The notes: generated by a model from the letters alone, not told the origin. Shown: positions 15,251 to 25,317, counted from the stretch's first letter. The stretch: DNA of 64,000 nucleotides from Streptomyces katrae (GCF_002028425.1 NZ_CP020042.1:7167560-7231559), one strand, 5' to 3'. Translations and numbers: made by a program.

Positions 15251-16791
15251 ATGGGCCGGGCTCTGCGGATCGGCATACCGGTGGGTTTCGTGGTCCTCGT
15301 GGCCTGCGCGCCCCTGTACGCCCCGTACTACAGCACCGTCCTGGTGTGGGAGCTGCGCAAGCTCCTCGCCTGGCTGGCCCTGCCGCTGCTGGCCGCGGCG
15401 TTCGTCGCGGCGGTGTGGCTCGTGCGGTGGCTCGTGCTCAGGCGGCGCGGCAAGGCCGCCGCCGGGCCGGGCGGTGTGGCGGGGGTCCTCGGCTGCCTGG
15501 GGGCCATAGCCGGGCTCGCGCTCGCCGTCGCGTGGCTGGTCTACGGCGCGTACCTGGGGGACCGCGCCTACATGCAGGCCACGCAGGTCGTGACGGAGCC
15601 GGTGCCCGCACTGGCGCCCCGCGCCCCCTACCTCGTCGGCAAGGCGCAGGCCGCCCCGCACCTGGGTGACGTCACCGGTGAGATCGCCGACATCACCTAC
15701 CTGCCGGACTCAGACCGGTTCGCCACCCTCGTCGAGCGGAGCGGCTGGCTGTCCGGGTACGAGGTCGGGCTCGTGCAGGACGTTCCGCTCGGCGGCACCA
15801 GCCGTGCGCAGCAGCGCTGTTCGTTCGACGTGGACGTGGCGGACGCCCGGATCAGCGGCTGGTTCGGCCACAACCTGGGCCGGAAGATCTCCGAACACAA
15901 GCGCTGGGTCCGCTTCGAGGCGGACGACGCGTACGTGACCTGCTCGGGTGACACACCCGTGGTGGTCGTCCCCCTCAAACGCCAGACCGGGCTCCTGGTC
16001 GTGACGGAACGCCCCGCCGGAGTCGCGCTCTACGACGGCCGCACGGGAAAGATCACCTTCACCACCGACACGGACGGGGTCCCCGGCCCCTCCTACCCCT
16101 GAGCCTCGCCGCCCGGCAGCGGGAATCGGTCGCCGCCGTCGGCAGCTTCGCCGACTGGTGGTTCGAACGCAGCGGCTGGGACGCCTCGAAGGACGGCGCG
16201 AACGACGGGAACGACTCGGAGTTCACCCTCCGCTACGGCGACTCGAGCGGACACAGCGTCTACGTCACCCCCCTCACCCCCCAGGGCGAGGCCAGCTCCG
16301 TCGTCGCCGTCGCGACCGTACCGGCACGCCACGAGGGCACCCGGCTGGCACCCCTGACCGTGCACCGGCTCGACCCGACCTGGTCCTCGCCGAAGGCGAT
16401 CGTCGCGCTGATCAAGGCCGAATACCGGGACGTCTGCTGCTACAACGACGACCAGGTGTTCGAGGTGGTCCCCACCGGAGGCACCACCTGGACCGCCACC
16501 ATCGGCAGCGAACAGGACATCCGCTACCGGGTGGTGGGCCGGGGCCAGGTCGCGGGCCGCGAGGCGACCTGCCTGACCGCCGCGGACGGCGCACTGATCC
16601 GGTGCGCGTACGCGGCGCCCGGCTCACCGGAGGAGCAGGAGCTCAAACGGCGCGAGGAGCAGAAACAGAAGGACAAACCCCGGGCCGCCCCACCGGACCT
16701 CGGGGACCTCACCGCCTACCCCCCCGAGCAGCTGGCCGAACTCAACCGCCGGATCGGCGAGGAGATCAACCGCCGCCTCAAGGGCGGCTAG
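15251..16791 (+). pseudogene. Membrane-anchored protein gene split by a frameshift
   Basis: The first part (15251-16102, 283 codons) has three N-terminal hydrophobic segments and a soluble domain with paired cysteines, ending at a TGA at 16100. The continuation is in the -1 frame: from 16099 the frame reads on without a stop to 16791, with normal codon use and sensible protein (SFADWWFERSGW; C-terminal NRRIGEEINRRLKGG). No ATG, GTG or TTG occurs in it before 16360, so it cannot be a complete separate gene. The switch falls at a run of four C (16097-16100); one extra C would restore a single frame of about 513 codons. Sequencing error, mutation or strain-level phase variation are possible. Function of the intact protein is unknown. 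Confidence 0.75.
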
Positions 16792-16979
16792 GGCCTGCCT
16801 GACAATCCCTAGTCCGCAGGGCCCAGTCCGCTCGCTGCCGCGCCCGTGGTCAACCGGGTGGGACCGCCGCGCCCACCTGCGGGTGAACCGCCTCCGAAGA
16901 CCGCCCGGCGGCCCGGCGGGCCGGACCAGACTGGCCCCGCCCGGTCCCGGCCCGCCGGGGCACCCGTGACGGAAGGCGG

Positions 16980-19373
16980 ATGGAACCCATGGCGAACGGC
17001 ACGGTGTTGCTGGCCCTGCGCGAGGACCCGCTCGGCGGCGGGGTGAGCGTCGAGCAACTGCGCCGGATCGGCAAGGAACTGGAGGAGCGCGGACTGGAAC
17101 TGCGCCGGGCGGCCGACTCCCGGGACGCCCGCGCGATGCTCCAGACGGAGGCGGGCATCGCCGCCGCCGTGGTGGCCTGGGACCTGCCCCGCCCGTCCGC
17201 CGCCACCCGCACGGGCGGCGCCCCCTCCCCGTCCGCGACCGGACCGGCCCCCGGCGGGAACGCGCACCTGCCGACCGGCGGGGCGGAGGTCCTCGACCGG
17301 ATCCGGCACCGCTTCAAGGACCTGCCCGTCTTCCTCCTGATGACCGACAGCTCCGACCACGACCTCGAACACCTGCCGCTGTGGGTCTCGGAGACGGTCG
17401 TCGGCTACATCTGGCCGCTGGAGGACACCCCCGCCTTCATCGCCGGCCGGGTCGCGGCCGCCGCGCACACCTACATGAAGGAGATCCTGCCGCCGTTCTT
17501 CCGTGCCCTGCGCCGCTTCGACGACGCCCACGAGTACTCCTGGCACACCCCGGCCCACTCCGGCGGCGTCGCGTTCCTGAAGTCCCCGGCGGGACGGGTC
17601 TTCTTCGACTACTACGGCGAGCGCCTGTTCCGCACGGACCTGTCCATCTCGGTGGGCGAACTGGGGTCCCTGTACGAGCACACGGGCCCCATCGGCGAGG
17701 CCGAACGCAACGCCGCCCGGGTCTTCGGCGCCGAACGCACCTACTTCGTCCTGCACGGGGACTCCACCTGCAACCGCATGGTGGGCCACTTCAGCGTCAC
17801 CTCCGACGAGATCGCCCTGGTCGACCGCAACTGCCACAAGTCCGTCCTGCACGGCCTGGTCGTCTCCGGCGCCCGCCCCGTCTACCTGGTGCCCACCCGC
17901 AACGGCTACGGACTGGCCGGCCCCGTGCCGCCCACCGCGACCGCCCCGGACGCGGTCGCGGCCCGGATCGCCGCCAACCCCCTCACGGCGGGGGCCGTAT
18001 CGCCGGACGCCCAGTACGCGGTCCTCACCAACTCCACCTACGACGGCCTGTGCTACGACACCCTCGCCGCCGCCCGCGCCCTCGCCCCGAGCACGCCCCG
18101 CCTGCACTTCGACGAGGCCTGGTTCGCCTACGCCCGCTTCCACCCCCTCTACCGGGGGCGGTTCGGCATGGCCGTGGGCCCGGACACCTTCGAGGGCGAC
18201 GGCCGGCCGACGGTGTTCGCCACCCACTCCACGCACAAGCTGCTCGCCGCGCTGTCGCAGTGCGCCATGGTCCACGTACGGCCCGCCCCCCGGGCGCCCG
18301 TCCAGCACGACCGCTTCAACGAGGCGTTCATGATGCACGGCACCACCTCCGCCTTCTACCCCGGCATCGCGTCCCTCGACGTGGCGACGGCGATGATGGA
18401 CGGGCCGCAGGGGCGGTGGCTGATCGACGAGGCCGTCACCGAGGCGATCCGGTTCCGGCAGGCCGTCGTCCGCACCGGCCGCCGCATCGCCGCCGCGGGG
18501 GACCGGCCCGACTGGTTCTTCGGCGTCTGGCAGCCCGAGGAGGTCACCGACCCCGCCACCGGCACCCGCATCCCCTTCGCCGACGCGCCGGCCGCCCTGC
18601 TGGCCGGCGAACCCTCCTGCTGGCAGCTCGAACCCGGCGCCGCCTGGCACGGCTTCCCGGACCTGACCGACGGCTACGGCCTCCTGGACCCCGTCAAGGT
18701 CACCCTCACCTGCCCCGGCGTCACCGCCACCGGGGAGACCCGGCCCTGGGGCATCCCCGCCCGGATCCTCACCGAGTACCTCGCCACCCGCGGCATCGTG
18801 GTCGAGAAGACCGACAGCTACACCACCCTGGTCCTCTTCTCGATGGGCATCACCAAGGGCAAGTGGGGCACCCTCATGGACGCCCTGATGGACTTCAAGG
18901 CCCACTACGACAGCGACGCCCCGCTCGACCGGGTCCTGCCCGCCCTCACCGCACGCCACCCCGGCCGCTACCGCGACACCACCCTGCGCGAACTCTGCGC
19001 ACAGATGCACGGGCACCTCACCCGGGGCGCGTTCATCGGCGCCCTCGACGAGGCCTTCCAGAACCTGCCCGAGCCGGTCCACCCGCCCCGGTACTGCTAC
19101 CAGCAGCTCATCCGCGGCGGCACCGAACGCCTGCCCCTGGCCGAAGCGGCCCACCGGGTCGCGGCCGCGATGGTGGCCGTCACCCCGCCGGGCATCCCCG
19201 TCCTGATGCCCGGCGAATCCCTCGGCGCCCCGGACGGCCCCCTGCTGCGCTACCTCGGCGCCCTGGAGGCCTTCGACCGCGCCTTCCCGGGCTTCGGCAG
19301 CGAGGCCCACGGGGTCACCGTGGACCCGGAGACGGGCGACTACCTGATCGAATGCCTCCGCACGACGCCGTAG
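16980..19373 (+). CDS. Orn/Lys/Arg-type PLP decarboxylase
   Basis: A 797-residue basic amino acid decarboxylase of the fold-type I PLP family. It has the N-terminal wing domain (about 1-130, containing a low-complexity insertion near 75-100), the PLP domain with HTPAHSGGVAFLKSP and the Schiff-base lysine K420 in THSTHKLLAALSQ, and the C-terminal domain. The reaction converts ornithine, lysine or arginine to putrescine, cadaverine or agmatine; which one cannot be told. ATG 16980 follows GGAAGG. The 188 bases upstream contain no gene. No antiporter gene is adjacent, so an acid-resistance pair is not indicated. Confidence 0.9.
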   Translation: MEPMANGTVLLALREDPLGGGVSVEQLRRIGKELEERGLELRRAADSRDARAMLQTEAGIAAAVVAWDLPRPSAATRTGGAPSPSATGPAPGGNAHLPTGGAEVLDRIRHRFKDLPVFLLMTDSSDHDLEHLPLWVSETVVGYIWPLEDTPAFIAGRVAAAAHTYMKEILPPFFRALRRFDDAHEYSWHTPAHSGGVAFLKSPAGRVFFDYYGERLFRTDLSISVGELGSLYEHTGPIGEAERNAARVFGAERTYFVLHGDSTCNRMVGHFSVTSDEIALVDRNCHKSVLHGLVVSGARPVYLVPTRNGYGLAGPVPPTATAPDAVAARIAANPLTAGAVSPDAQYAVLTNSTYDGLCYDTLAAARALAPSTPRLHFDEAWFAYARFHPLYRGRFGMAVGPDTFEGDGRPTVFATHSTHKLLAALSQCAMVHVRPAPRAPVQHDRFNEAFMMHGTTSAFYPGIASLDVATAMMDGPQGRWLIDEAVTEAIRFRQAVVRTGRRIAAAGDRPDWFFGVWQPEEVTDPATGTRIPFADAPAALLAGEPSCWQLEPGAAWHGFPDLTDGYGLLDPVKVTLTCPGVTATGETRPWGIPARILTEYLATRGIVVEKTDSYTTLVLFSMGITKGKWGTLMDALMDFKAHYDSDAPLDRVLPALTARHPGRYRDTTLRELCAQMHGHLTRGAFIGALDEAFQNLPEPVHPPRYCYQQLIRGGTERLPLAEAAHRVAAAMVAVTPPGIPVLMPGESLGAPDGPLLRYLGALEAFDRAFPGFGSEAHGVTVDPETGDYLIECLRTTP

Positions 19374-19543
19374 CAGCGGGCCGGGGCCGGGCCTGCCCTT
19401 CCCGCAGTCCGCGCCGGCTCCGGGATCGGATCCGGGCGTCCCGCCCGGCGGCGTGGGAACGGGCGTCCGCGGGGTGCGACCGTCTTTGCTGGGCACGTGA
19501 CACGTGACGGGTGCACGGAGCCGGCGAAAGGAACGTGACGGGC

Positions 19544-20656
19544 ATGCGCAGCGTAGGCGTGGAGGAGGAACTGCTGCTGGTCGATCCCGGGACGGGGGAA
19601 CCGATCGCCCTGTCGGCCGCGGTGATGTCGGCCGCCTCCCGCGAGGGCAACGGCACGCACCGGCCGGAGGAGGGGGCGCTGGAGCCGGAGCTCAAGTGCG
19701 AGCAGGTGGAGTTCGCCACCCGCCCCGTCCTGCGGATGGGGGAACTGGCCGAGGAGATCGTCCGCTGGCGCGCCGAGGCGGCCCGGCACGCCGCCGACGC
19801 CGGCGGGGCCCTCGCCGCCCTGGCCACCTCCCCGCTGCCGGTGCGGCCGTCCACGATGCCCGGCGAGCGGTACCGCTGGCTGACCCGCCAGTTCGGGCTG
19901 ACCGCCCAGGAACAGCTCACCTGCGGCTGCCACGTCCACGTCTCCATCGCCTCGGACGAGGAGGGCGTGGCCGTCCTCGACCGCATCCGGCCGTGGCTGC
20001 CGGTGCTGACCGCCCTCAGCGCCAACTCGCCGTTCTGGCAGGGCCAGGACAGTGCGTACGGCAGCTACCGCAGCCGGGTGTGGAACCGCCTGCCGTCCGC
20101 CGGCCCGACCGAGGCGTTCGGCAGTGCGGAGCGCTACCACCAGCAGGTGCGCGACATGATCGCCACCGGCGTCCTGCGCGACGACGGCATGATCTACTTC
20201 GACGCCCGCCTCTCCGCCGGCTACCCCACGGTCGAGATCCGCGTCGCCGACGTCTGCCTCGAACCCGAAACCCCGGTCCTCCTCGCCGCCCTGGCCCGCG
20301 CCCTGGTGGAGACCGCCGCCCGCGACTGGGACGCCGGACGGCCCCCGCCCCGCATCGGCGTCGGCCTGCTGCGGCTCGCCTCCTGGCGGGCGGCCAGGTC
20401 GGGCCTGGACGGCCCGCTGCTCGACCCGCGCAGCATGAGCCCCGCCCCGCCCCAGGCGGTCCTCGACCTGCTGGTGGAGCACGTACGGGACGCGCTCGAG
20501 GACACCGGCGACCTGGAACGCGTCCGCGAGGGCCTTGCCCGCCTCCTCGGACGCGGCAACGGTGCCCGCCTCCAGCGCCGCCTCCTGCGCACCACCGGCG
20601 ACCTGCGCGCCGTGGTCGCCGAGTGCACCCGCCTCACCACCGCGTCCGCCGGGTAG
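19544..20656 (+). CDS. Carboxylate-amine ligase (GCS2/YbdK family)
   Basis: About 370 residues of the glutamate-cysteine ligase type 2 family: the N-terminal GVEEELLLVDPGTGEP and the CGCHVHVSI motif line the ATP/glutamate site. These enzymes make gamma-glutamyl or related amide bonds. Start alternatives are ATG 19544 and GTG 19535; GAAAGGA lies upstream of both, close to the GTG and rather far from the ATG. The 3' end overlaps the convergent MFS gene by 23 bases. Confidence 0.88.
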   Translation: MRSVGVEEELLLVDPGTGEPIALSAAVMSAASREGNGTHRPEEGALEPELKCEQVEFATRPVLRMGELAEEIVRWRAEAARHAADAGGALAALATSPLPVRPSTMPGERYRWLTRQFGLTAQEQLTCGCHVHVSIASDEEGVAVLDRIRPWLPVLTALSANSPFWQGQDSAYGSYRSRVWNRLPSAGPTEAFGSAERYHQQVRDMIATGVLRDDGMIYFDARLSAGYPTVEIRVADVCLEPETPVLLAALARALVETAARDWDAGRPPPRIGVGLLRLASWRAARSGLDGPLLDPRSMSPAPPQAVLDLLVEHVRDALEDTGDLERVREGLARLLGRGNGARLQRRLLRTTGDLRAVVAECTRLTTASAG

Positions 20657-22166
20657 GCCGTACCCCGTGGGCCGGGGCGGGCGCGGCGGATCCGCCCGCG
20701 GCGCGGACGCTCGCGGACAGCGGGACGGCCACCTCCTCCAGCGGGCGCCGTTCGGCGTCGACCCCCCAGCGGAACGCGGTCAGCCCGCCGAGGACCATCA
20801 GCACGCCGCCGGCCGCGTATCCGGCGCACACCCGCCAGGGGTCGTGGCCGGCGCCGATGAGGGTGGCGAACAGCCAGGGGGCCACGACACCGCCGAACAG
20901 CATGGACAGGGCGAAGAAGAAGGAGATGGCCTGGGCCCGCATCTCCACCGGGAAGATCTCGCTGACCGTCAGGTACGCGGAGGAGGCCGCCGCGGACGCG
21001 ATGAAGAAGATCACGCACCACAGGAGGGTCTGGGTGAGCGCGCTCAGCAGCCCTGCGGCGAACAGCCAGCCGGTGACCAGGAGCAGGGCGCCGGAGAGGC
21101 AGTAGGTCGTGCCGATCATCCTGCGCCGCCCCAGGGAGTCGAAGTACCGGCCCAGCACCAGCGGCCCGACCAGGTTTCCCACGGCGAAGGGGAAGATGAA
21201 GTAGGCGACCGCGCCGTCCCGGATGCCGTAGAACTCGGCGAGGATCAGCGCGTAGGTGAAGAAGATCGCGTTGTAGAGGAACGACTGGGTCACCATGAGC
21301 ATGAACCCGAGGACCGAGCGGCGCCGGTAGTCGCGGAACAGGATCCGGGCGAGCTCGCGGTAGCCGACCGGCGGACGTTGCCGGTACTCCACCGCCAGGC
21401 TGTCGGCAACGGGCTCCAGACGGACCCCCGTGCGTTCGACCGCCCGCTCGATCCCGGCGACGACCTGCTCGGCCTCCTCGGGCCTGCCGTGGGTGAGCAG
21501 CCAGCGGGGGCTTTCGGGCAGGTTGCGCCGCAGCCCCCAGATCGCCACGCCGATCGCGGGCCCGACGAGCAGGCCGATGCGCCAGCCGGTGTCGAGCGCG
21601 AACAGGCCGGGGTTGAGGAAGAGCAGGTTGGAAGCCGCGCCGATCATCGCGCCGAGCCAGTAGGTGGCGTTGACGGCCAGGTCGGCGTGGCCGCGGTGGC
21701 GGCTGGGGATCAGCTCGTCGATGGCCGAGTTCAGCGCCGCGTACTCGCCGCCGATGCCCGTGCCGGCGATGAAGCGGGTGACGGCGAAGAAGGCGAAAGC
21801 GGGGGACAGGGCCGTCAGCGCGTTGCCCAGCAGGTAGATCCCGAGGGTGACGATGAACAGCCTGCGCCGGCCGAGCCGGTCGGCGAGCCGGCCGAAGACG
21901 AGCGCTCCGACGACCTCCCCGAACAGGTAGATGCTGGCCGTCAGCCCCACCTGGGAGGAGGAGAGCCCGAGCGTGTGCTGGTCCCTGAGCCGGTCGGCGA
22001 TCGAACCGGCGATGGTGATCTCGATCCCGTCCAGCACCCAGGTGATGCCCAGGGCGATCACCACCCGCCAGTGGAAGCCGCTCCAGGGCAGCCGGTCCAG
22101 CCGCTGCGGCACCGTGCTCCGGACGGTACCGGCCCCTGGTGGCACGCCCACCGGTCCCACCGCCAT
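20634..22166 (-). CDS. MFS transporter, sugar/metabolite porter type
   Basis: A 510-residue major-facilitator permease with about 12 membrane segments. The sugar-porter-like signatures are present: GRLADRLGRRR in the loop after TM2, and PESPRWLLTHGRPEEAE in the centre; GRYFDSLGRRR marks the second half. ATG 22166 has GGGAGG five bases upstream. The substrate is likely a sugar, aromatic acid or other metabolite; no catabolic operon is adjacent. Confidence 0.92.
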   Translation of the reverse strand: MAVGPVGVPPGAGTVRSTVPQRLDRLPWSGFHWRVVIALGITWVLDGIEITIAGSIADRLRDQHTLGLSSSQVGLTASIYLFGEVVGALVFGRLADRLGRRRLFIVTLGIYLLGNALTALSPAFAFFAVTRFIAGTGIGGEYAALNSAIDELIPSRHRGHADLAVNATYWLGAMIGAASNLLFLNPGLFALDTGWRIGLLVGPAIGVAIWGLRRNLPESPRWLLTHGRPEEAEQVVAGIERAVERTGVRLEPVADSLAVEYRQRPPVGYRELARILFRDYRRRSVLGFMLMVTQSFLYNAIFFTYALILAEFYGIRDGAVAYFIFPFAVGNLVGPLVLGRYFDSLGRRRMIGTTYCLSGALLLVTGWLFAAGLLSALTQTLLWCVIFFIASAAASSAYLTVSEIFPVEMRAQAISFFFALSMLFGGVVAPWLFATLIGAGHDPWRVCAGYAAGGVLMVLGGLTAFRWGVDAERRPLEEVAVPLSASVRAAGGSAAPAPAHGVRPTRRTRW

Positions 22167-22408
22167 GGCAACCTCCCCGCAGTCCGCACGGCCGGCCGTG
22201 ACCCCACCGTCACGGTGCCGAGACTCCGCGTGTGCCCCGCGCGGCCGCCGCCGAACCGTTCCGTCCCCCGGACCGGTGGACCGGCCCCGTACGACGTTCG
22301 AACCGGTCCCTTGCGGGTAGAAGCGTCTGTCCAGCCCGCGCCACGGCGCCCGGACCCCGCGGCGGCCCGGGCGCCGGGACCGACGAGCCCGACGAGGCGG
22401 TGACACCG

Positions 22409-22630
22409 ATGTCCCAGTGCAAGATCCCCGACTACCGCACCGGCCACCGCGGCCGGCACTGGACCCACGCCCTGCGCAGCGCCCAGAAGGCCGGGGCGGT
22501 GGTCGTCACGGACGAGACCGGTGAGGCGGTCCGCTACACCGGCGAACGCAGCGGCCCCGGCCGCTTCCGCCCCTGGCTGACGGCCTCGGGCGAACGCTAC
22601 GACAGCCACGAGGTCCACCCCGAGTGGTGA
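22409..22630 (+). CDS. Small basic protein of unknown function
   Basis: 73 residues, histidine- and arginine-rich, with no signal peptide or membrane segment (MSQCKIPDYRTGHRGRH at the N-terminus). Codon use is typical of the genome. ATG 22409; an in-frame GTG at 22400 is possible. I do not recognise a family. Confidence 0.6.
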   Translation: MSQCKIPDYRTGHRGRHWTHALRSAQKAGAVVVTDETGEAVRYTGERSGPGRFRPWLTASGERYDSHEVHPEW

Positions 22631-22699
22631 CGCGGCCCGCGGCGGGGCCGTGCATGCGCGGCGGTTCCGGGGGCATGCGAGTGCCCGGAGGTGATAGTC

Positions 22700-22861
22700 A
22701 TGGTTCCCCTGCTCCTCGTTCTCCTGCTCGCCCTGATCCTGTTCGGTGCCGGTTTCGCGTTGAAGGTCCTCTGGTGGGTCGCGCTCGCCGTACTGGTGAT
22801 CTGGCTCCTCGGGTTCGTCGCCCGTCCGCGGGCCGGCAGCGGCCGTTGGTACCGCTGGTAG
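22700..22861 (+). CDS. Small hydrophobic membrane protein
   Basis: A 53-residue protein consisting of two hydrophobic segments (VPLLLVLLLALILFGAGF and WWVALAVLVIWLLGFV) and a short basic tail ending RWYRW. The start is firm: GGAGG lies 9-10 bases upstream of ATG 22700 and a perfect terminator hairpin follows. Such proteins are common and conserved in Streptomyces, often annotated only as hydrophobic protein; role unknown. Confidence 0.78.
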   Translation: MVPLLLVLLLALILFGAGFALKVLWWVALAVLVIWLLGFVARPRAGSGRWYRW

Positions 22862-22895
22862 CCGCGGCCGGTCCGCCAGGCGGACGCATCGGCTC

Positions 22896-22928
22896 GGCGG
22901 GCCCGCACCCCACGGGTGCGGGCCCGCC
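22896..22928 (+). terminator. Terminator of the small hydrophobic gene
   Basis: GGCGGGCCCGCACCC and GGGTGCGGGCCCGCC form a perfect 15-bp stem with a 3-base loop, 35 bases after the stop. Confidence 0.8.
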
Positions 22929-23049
22929 GCCGTCTCCGCCTGCGCCGTGTCCGTGTTCCCCGGACGTGATCCGGGGCGCGGATGCGGTCCGCCGGAAGGA
23001 GGGGGACGCTGGGAGGGGACGTACGCGTCCACGTCCGAAGGAGGACACC

Positions 23050-23232
23050 ATGTCGATCGTCGACAAGCTCAAGGGAATGCTCGGCCAGCACCCGGACAAG
23101 GCCAAGGAAGCCGTGGAACGCGGGGGCGACATGATTGACGAGCGCACGGGCGGCAAATACACCGACAAGGTCGACATGGGCCAGGAGAAGGCCAACGAGT
23201 TCATCGACCGCGACCGGCCGCAGCAGTCCTGA
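23050..23232 (+). CDS. MT0933/Rv0909-like small protein (antitoxin-type)
   Basis: 60 residues resembling the MT0933-like antitoxin family of actinobacteria: a short charged helical protein (MSIVDKLKGMLGQHPDKAKE, then GGDMIDERTGGKYTDKVD). AGGAGG lies six bases before ATG 23050. In mycobacteria such proteins pair with a downstream toxin; the next gene here is an ArsR regulator, so this copy appears to be unpaired and may instead be a general stress protein. Confidence 0.75.
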   Translation: MSIVDKLKGMLGQHPDKAKEAVERGGDMIDERTGGKYTDKVDMGQEKANEFIDRDRPQQS

Positions 23233-23277
23233 CCCCTGACCAGTCGAGGGCCGAGGGTCCGTCCCCTCCGCCAACTC

Positions 23278-23329
23278 CCAAAGAAATTCTGCAAAAATAC
23301 TTTTGGAAAGCCTTCGCGGGCCCTAGCCT
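23278..23329 (+). promoter_or_regulatory. Leaderless promoter and candidate ArsR operator
   Basis: A short inverted repeat (CCAAAG at 23278-23283, CTTTTGG at 23300-23306) flanks an AT-rich core and overlaps a -35-like TTTGGA (23302-23307). With a 16-base spacer the -10 is TAGCCT (23324-23329), six bases before the ATG, so the transcript should start at or next to the initiation codon. Confidence 0.5.
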
Positions 23330-23335
23330 GCCGTC

Positions 23336-23977
23336 ATGGTCAGCGATGAACAGCGGCGCGTCCTCGATCCCGAGCACGACGCCGCGGCCCTGAAGGCCCT
23401 CACCCACCCCCTGCGCATCAGACTCCTCGGCCTGCTCCGGCAAGACGGCCCTGCCACCGCCAGTGAACTCGCGGTCAGGACCGGGGAGTCGTCCGCCGCC
23501 ACCAGCTACCACCTCCGCGTCCTGGCGAAGTACGCCTTCGTCGCCGAGGCCGAGCACCGCGACGGCAGGGAGCGCCGCTGGCGTGCGGCGCACGCGGCGA
23601 CCTCCTGGAGCGGCGGGGAGATGGCGGCCACGGCGGACAGCCGCGCCTACGTCGGGCTGTCGCGCCGGGTCCAGATCGAGCACCTGGAGACCTCCCTCGC
23701 CCGGCACGAGGCCGACATGGCCGCCGGGCGGCTGGGGGAGGAGTGGGCCGGGGCGGCCGGGATCAGCGACCTGCTGCCCCGTCTGACCCCCGAGTCGCTC
23801 GGCGAACTCTGGGACGCGCTCCACCACAAGCTCGACGAACTGACCGCCCGCGACGCGGCGGACCCGCGCGCGGCGCAGGTCGTCCTGCTGACCGCCGGAC
23901 TGCCCCTGGCGGCGCACACCCCCGCGGCCGACACGCAGCCGGCCACCGCCCGGCCCGACGCCGCCGGCGCCCCGTGA
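23336..23977 (+). CDS. ArsR-family winged-helix regulator
   Basis: A 213-residue regulator. The N-terminal winged helix (about 15-90) shows ALTHPLRIRLLGLLRQDG and the recognition helix region AATSYHLRVLAKYAFV; the remainder is a helical domain of unknown role. It lacks the metal-binding ELCVCDL motif, so it probably senses something other than arsenite. It overlaps the MFS gene by 4 bases (GTGA), forming an operon, and likely represses it together with itself. Confidence 0.9.
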   Translation: MVSDEQRRVLDPEHDAAALKALTHPLRIRLLGLLRQDGPATASELAVRTGESSAATSYHLRVLAKYAFVAEAEHRDGRERRWRAAHAATSWSGGEMAATADSRAYVGLSRRVQIEHLETSLARHEADMAAGRLGEEWAGAAGISDLLPRLTPESLGELWDALHHKLDELTARDAADPRAAQVVLLTAGLPLAAHTPAADTQPATARPDAAGAP

Positions 23978-25317
23978 CCAGGCCTGCGCTCGCCCCGGCC
24001 GCCGCACTGCGCCGCTACGTCACGATCTGCGCGCTCTTCTGGCTCCCGCTGGGCCTCACCATCGCCCCGCTCATCCTGCTGTTCACCGAACGCGGCATAC
24101 CCATGGCGGCCATCGCGGGCTTCTTCGCCGTCCACTCGCTCACCGCCGCCGCCCTGGAACTGCCCACCGGGGGCCTGTCCGACGTGCTGGGACGCCGCGC
24201 CGTCCTGGCCACCGCCGGCCTGCTGAACCTGGCCGCCCTGACCCTCGTGGCGCTGGGCACCGCGCCCTGGCTGCTCGTGCTGGGCATGGCCCTCCTGGGC
24301 ACGGGCCGCGCCCTGTCCAGCGGGCCGGCCGAAGCCTGGTACGTCGACACCGTCCGGGCGCACTCCGGCCCCGGCGCCGACCTGCGCACCGGGCTGGCCC
24401 GAGGCTCGTCCGCGACCTCCGCCGCGCTCGCCGCCGGGACACTGCTCGGCGGCGCCCTCCCGTGGCTGACCGGACTCGTACCCGGCCTCGGGGCCGGGCT
24501 CGCCGGAGCCACCGCCGGGCTGGTGGTGCCCCTGTGCCTGCCGCTGCTGCTGGGCGCGGCCGTCGAGGCCGCCTTCGTGTCGTACGTCGTGACGTCGCTG
24601 CCCGAACCGCCCCGCCCGAAGGCCACCCTGCGCCACGTCCTGCGGGACGTCCCGGCCACCGTCGCGGGCGGGCTGCGCCTGGGGGGGCGCGACGCGCTGG
24701 TCCGCCGGGTGTTCCTCAGCGCGGGGGCCGCCGGCGGCGCCGTGGCCGCGATCGAACTGCTCACCCCCCGCCGTGCCGCCGGCCTCACGGGGGCGGCGGA
24801 GTCGGGGGCCGTGCTCTTCGCCGCCCTGGCCTGCGCCGGATTCCTCTGCGCGGCCCTCGGCAGCCACCTCGCACCGCTGGCCGCCCGGCTCGCGGGGAGC
24901 GGCGAGCGCGCCGTCATGCTGGGCCTCGGCACCGGCGCGAGCGGCGTGCTCCTGCTCGGCGCCACCTCGGCGGCCACCGGAGCGGTCGCCATGGTCCTCG
25001 CGGCCACCGGCTACGGCCTGGTCTACCTCGGGCTCGGGGCGGCGGGCCCGAGCCAGAACGAGGTCCTGCACCGCCGCGTCACCGACCGGGGCAGGGCAAC
25101 CGCACTGTCCGTCCAGTCCCTCGCACTGCAACTGGCCGGAGCCCTGGCCGGTCTGATCGTCGGACACCTGTCGGCGGGGCCGCTGCCCTGGCTCCTGGGA
25201 GGCGCCGCGCTCCTGGCCGGAGCCCTCCTGTGGACCCGCGGCGCCGGCCGGCCCGCTCCCGCCGCCGCCCAGGAGGCACCGTCCGGCGACCCGAGCGGGG
25301 CCCTCACCCACCGGTAA
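23974..25317 (+). CDS. MFS transporter, co-transcribed with ArsR
   Basis: A 447-residue major-facilitator permease with about 12 membrane segments, glycine- and alanine-rich, with the loop 2-3 signature GGLSDVLGRRAVL. GTG start overlaps the regulator stop. The pairing with a repressor suggests an exporter of a toxic small molecule, but the substrate is not evident. Confidence 0.9.
   Translation: MTRPALAPAAALRRYVTICALFWLPLGLTIAPLILLFTERGIPMAAIAGFFAVHSLTAAALELPTGGLSDVLGRRAVLATAGLLNLAALTLVALGTAPWLLVLGMALLGTGRALSSGPAEAWYVDTVRAHSGPGADLRTGLARGSSATSAALAAGTLLGGALPWLTGLVPGLGAGLAGATAGLVVPLCLPLLLGAAVEAAFVSYVVTSLPEPPRPKATLRHVLRDVPATVAGGLRLGGRDALVRRVFLSAGAAGGAVAAIELLTPRRAAGLTGAAESGAVLFAALACAGFLCAALGSHLAPLAARLAGSGERAVMLGLGTGASGVLLLGATSAATGAVAMVLAATGYGLVYLGLGAAGPSQNEVLHRRVTDRGRATALSVQSLALQLAGALAGLIVGHLSAGPLPWLLGGAALLAGALLWTRGAGRPAPAAAQEAPSGDPSGALTHR

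Noticed and set aside
16097-16102. Programmed -1 frameshift
   Set aside because: The site is CCCC followed by TGA without a recognisable heptanucleotide or downstream structure; an indel is simpler.
23050-23232. Toxin-antitoxin pair starting with the MT0933-like gene
   Set aside because: The next gene is an ArsR regulator on its own leaderless promoter; no toxin candidate follows.
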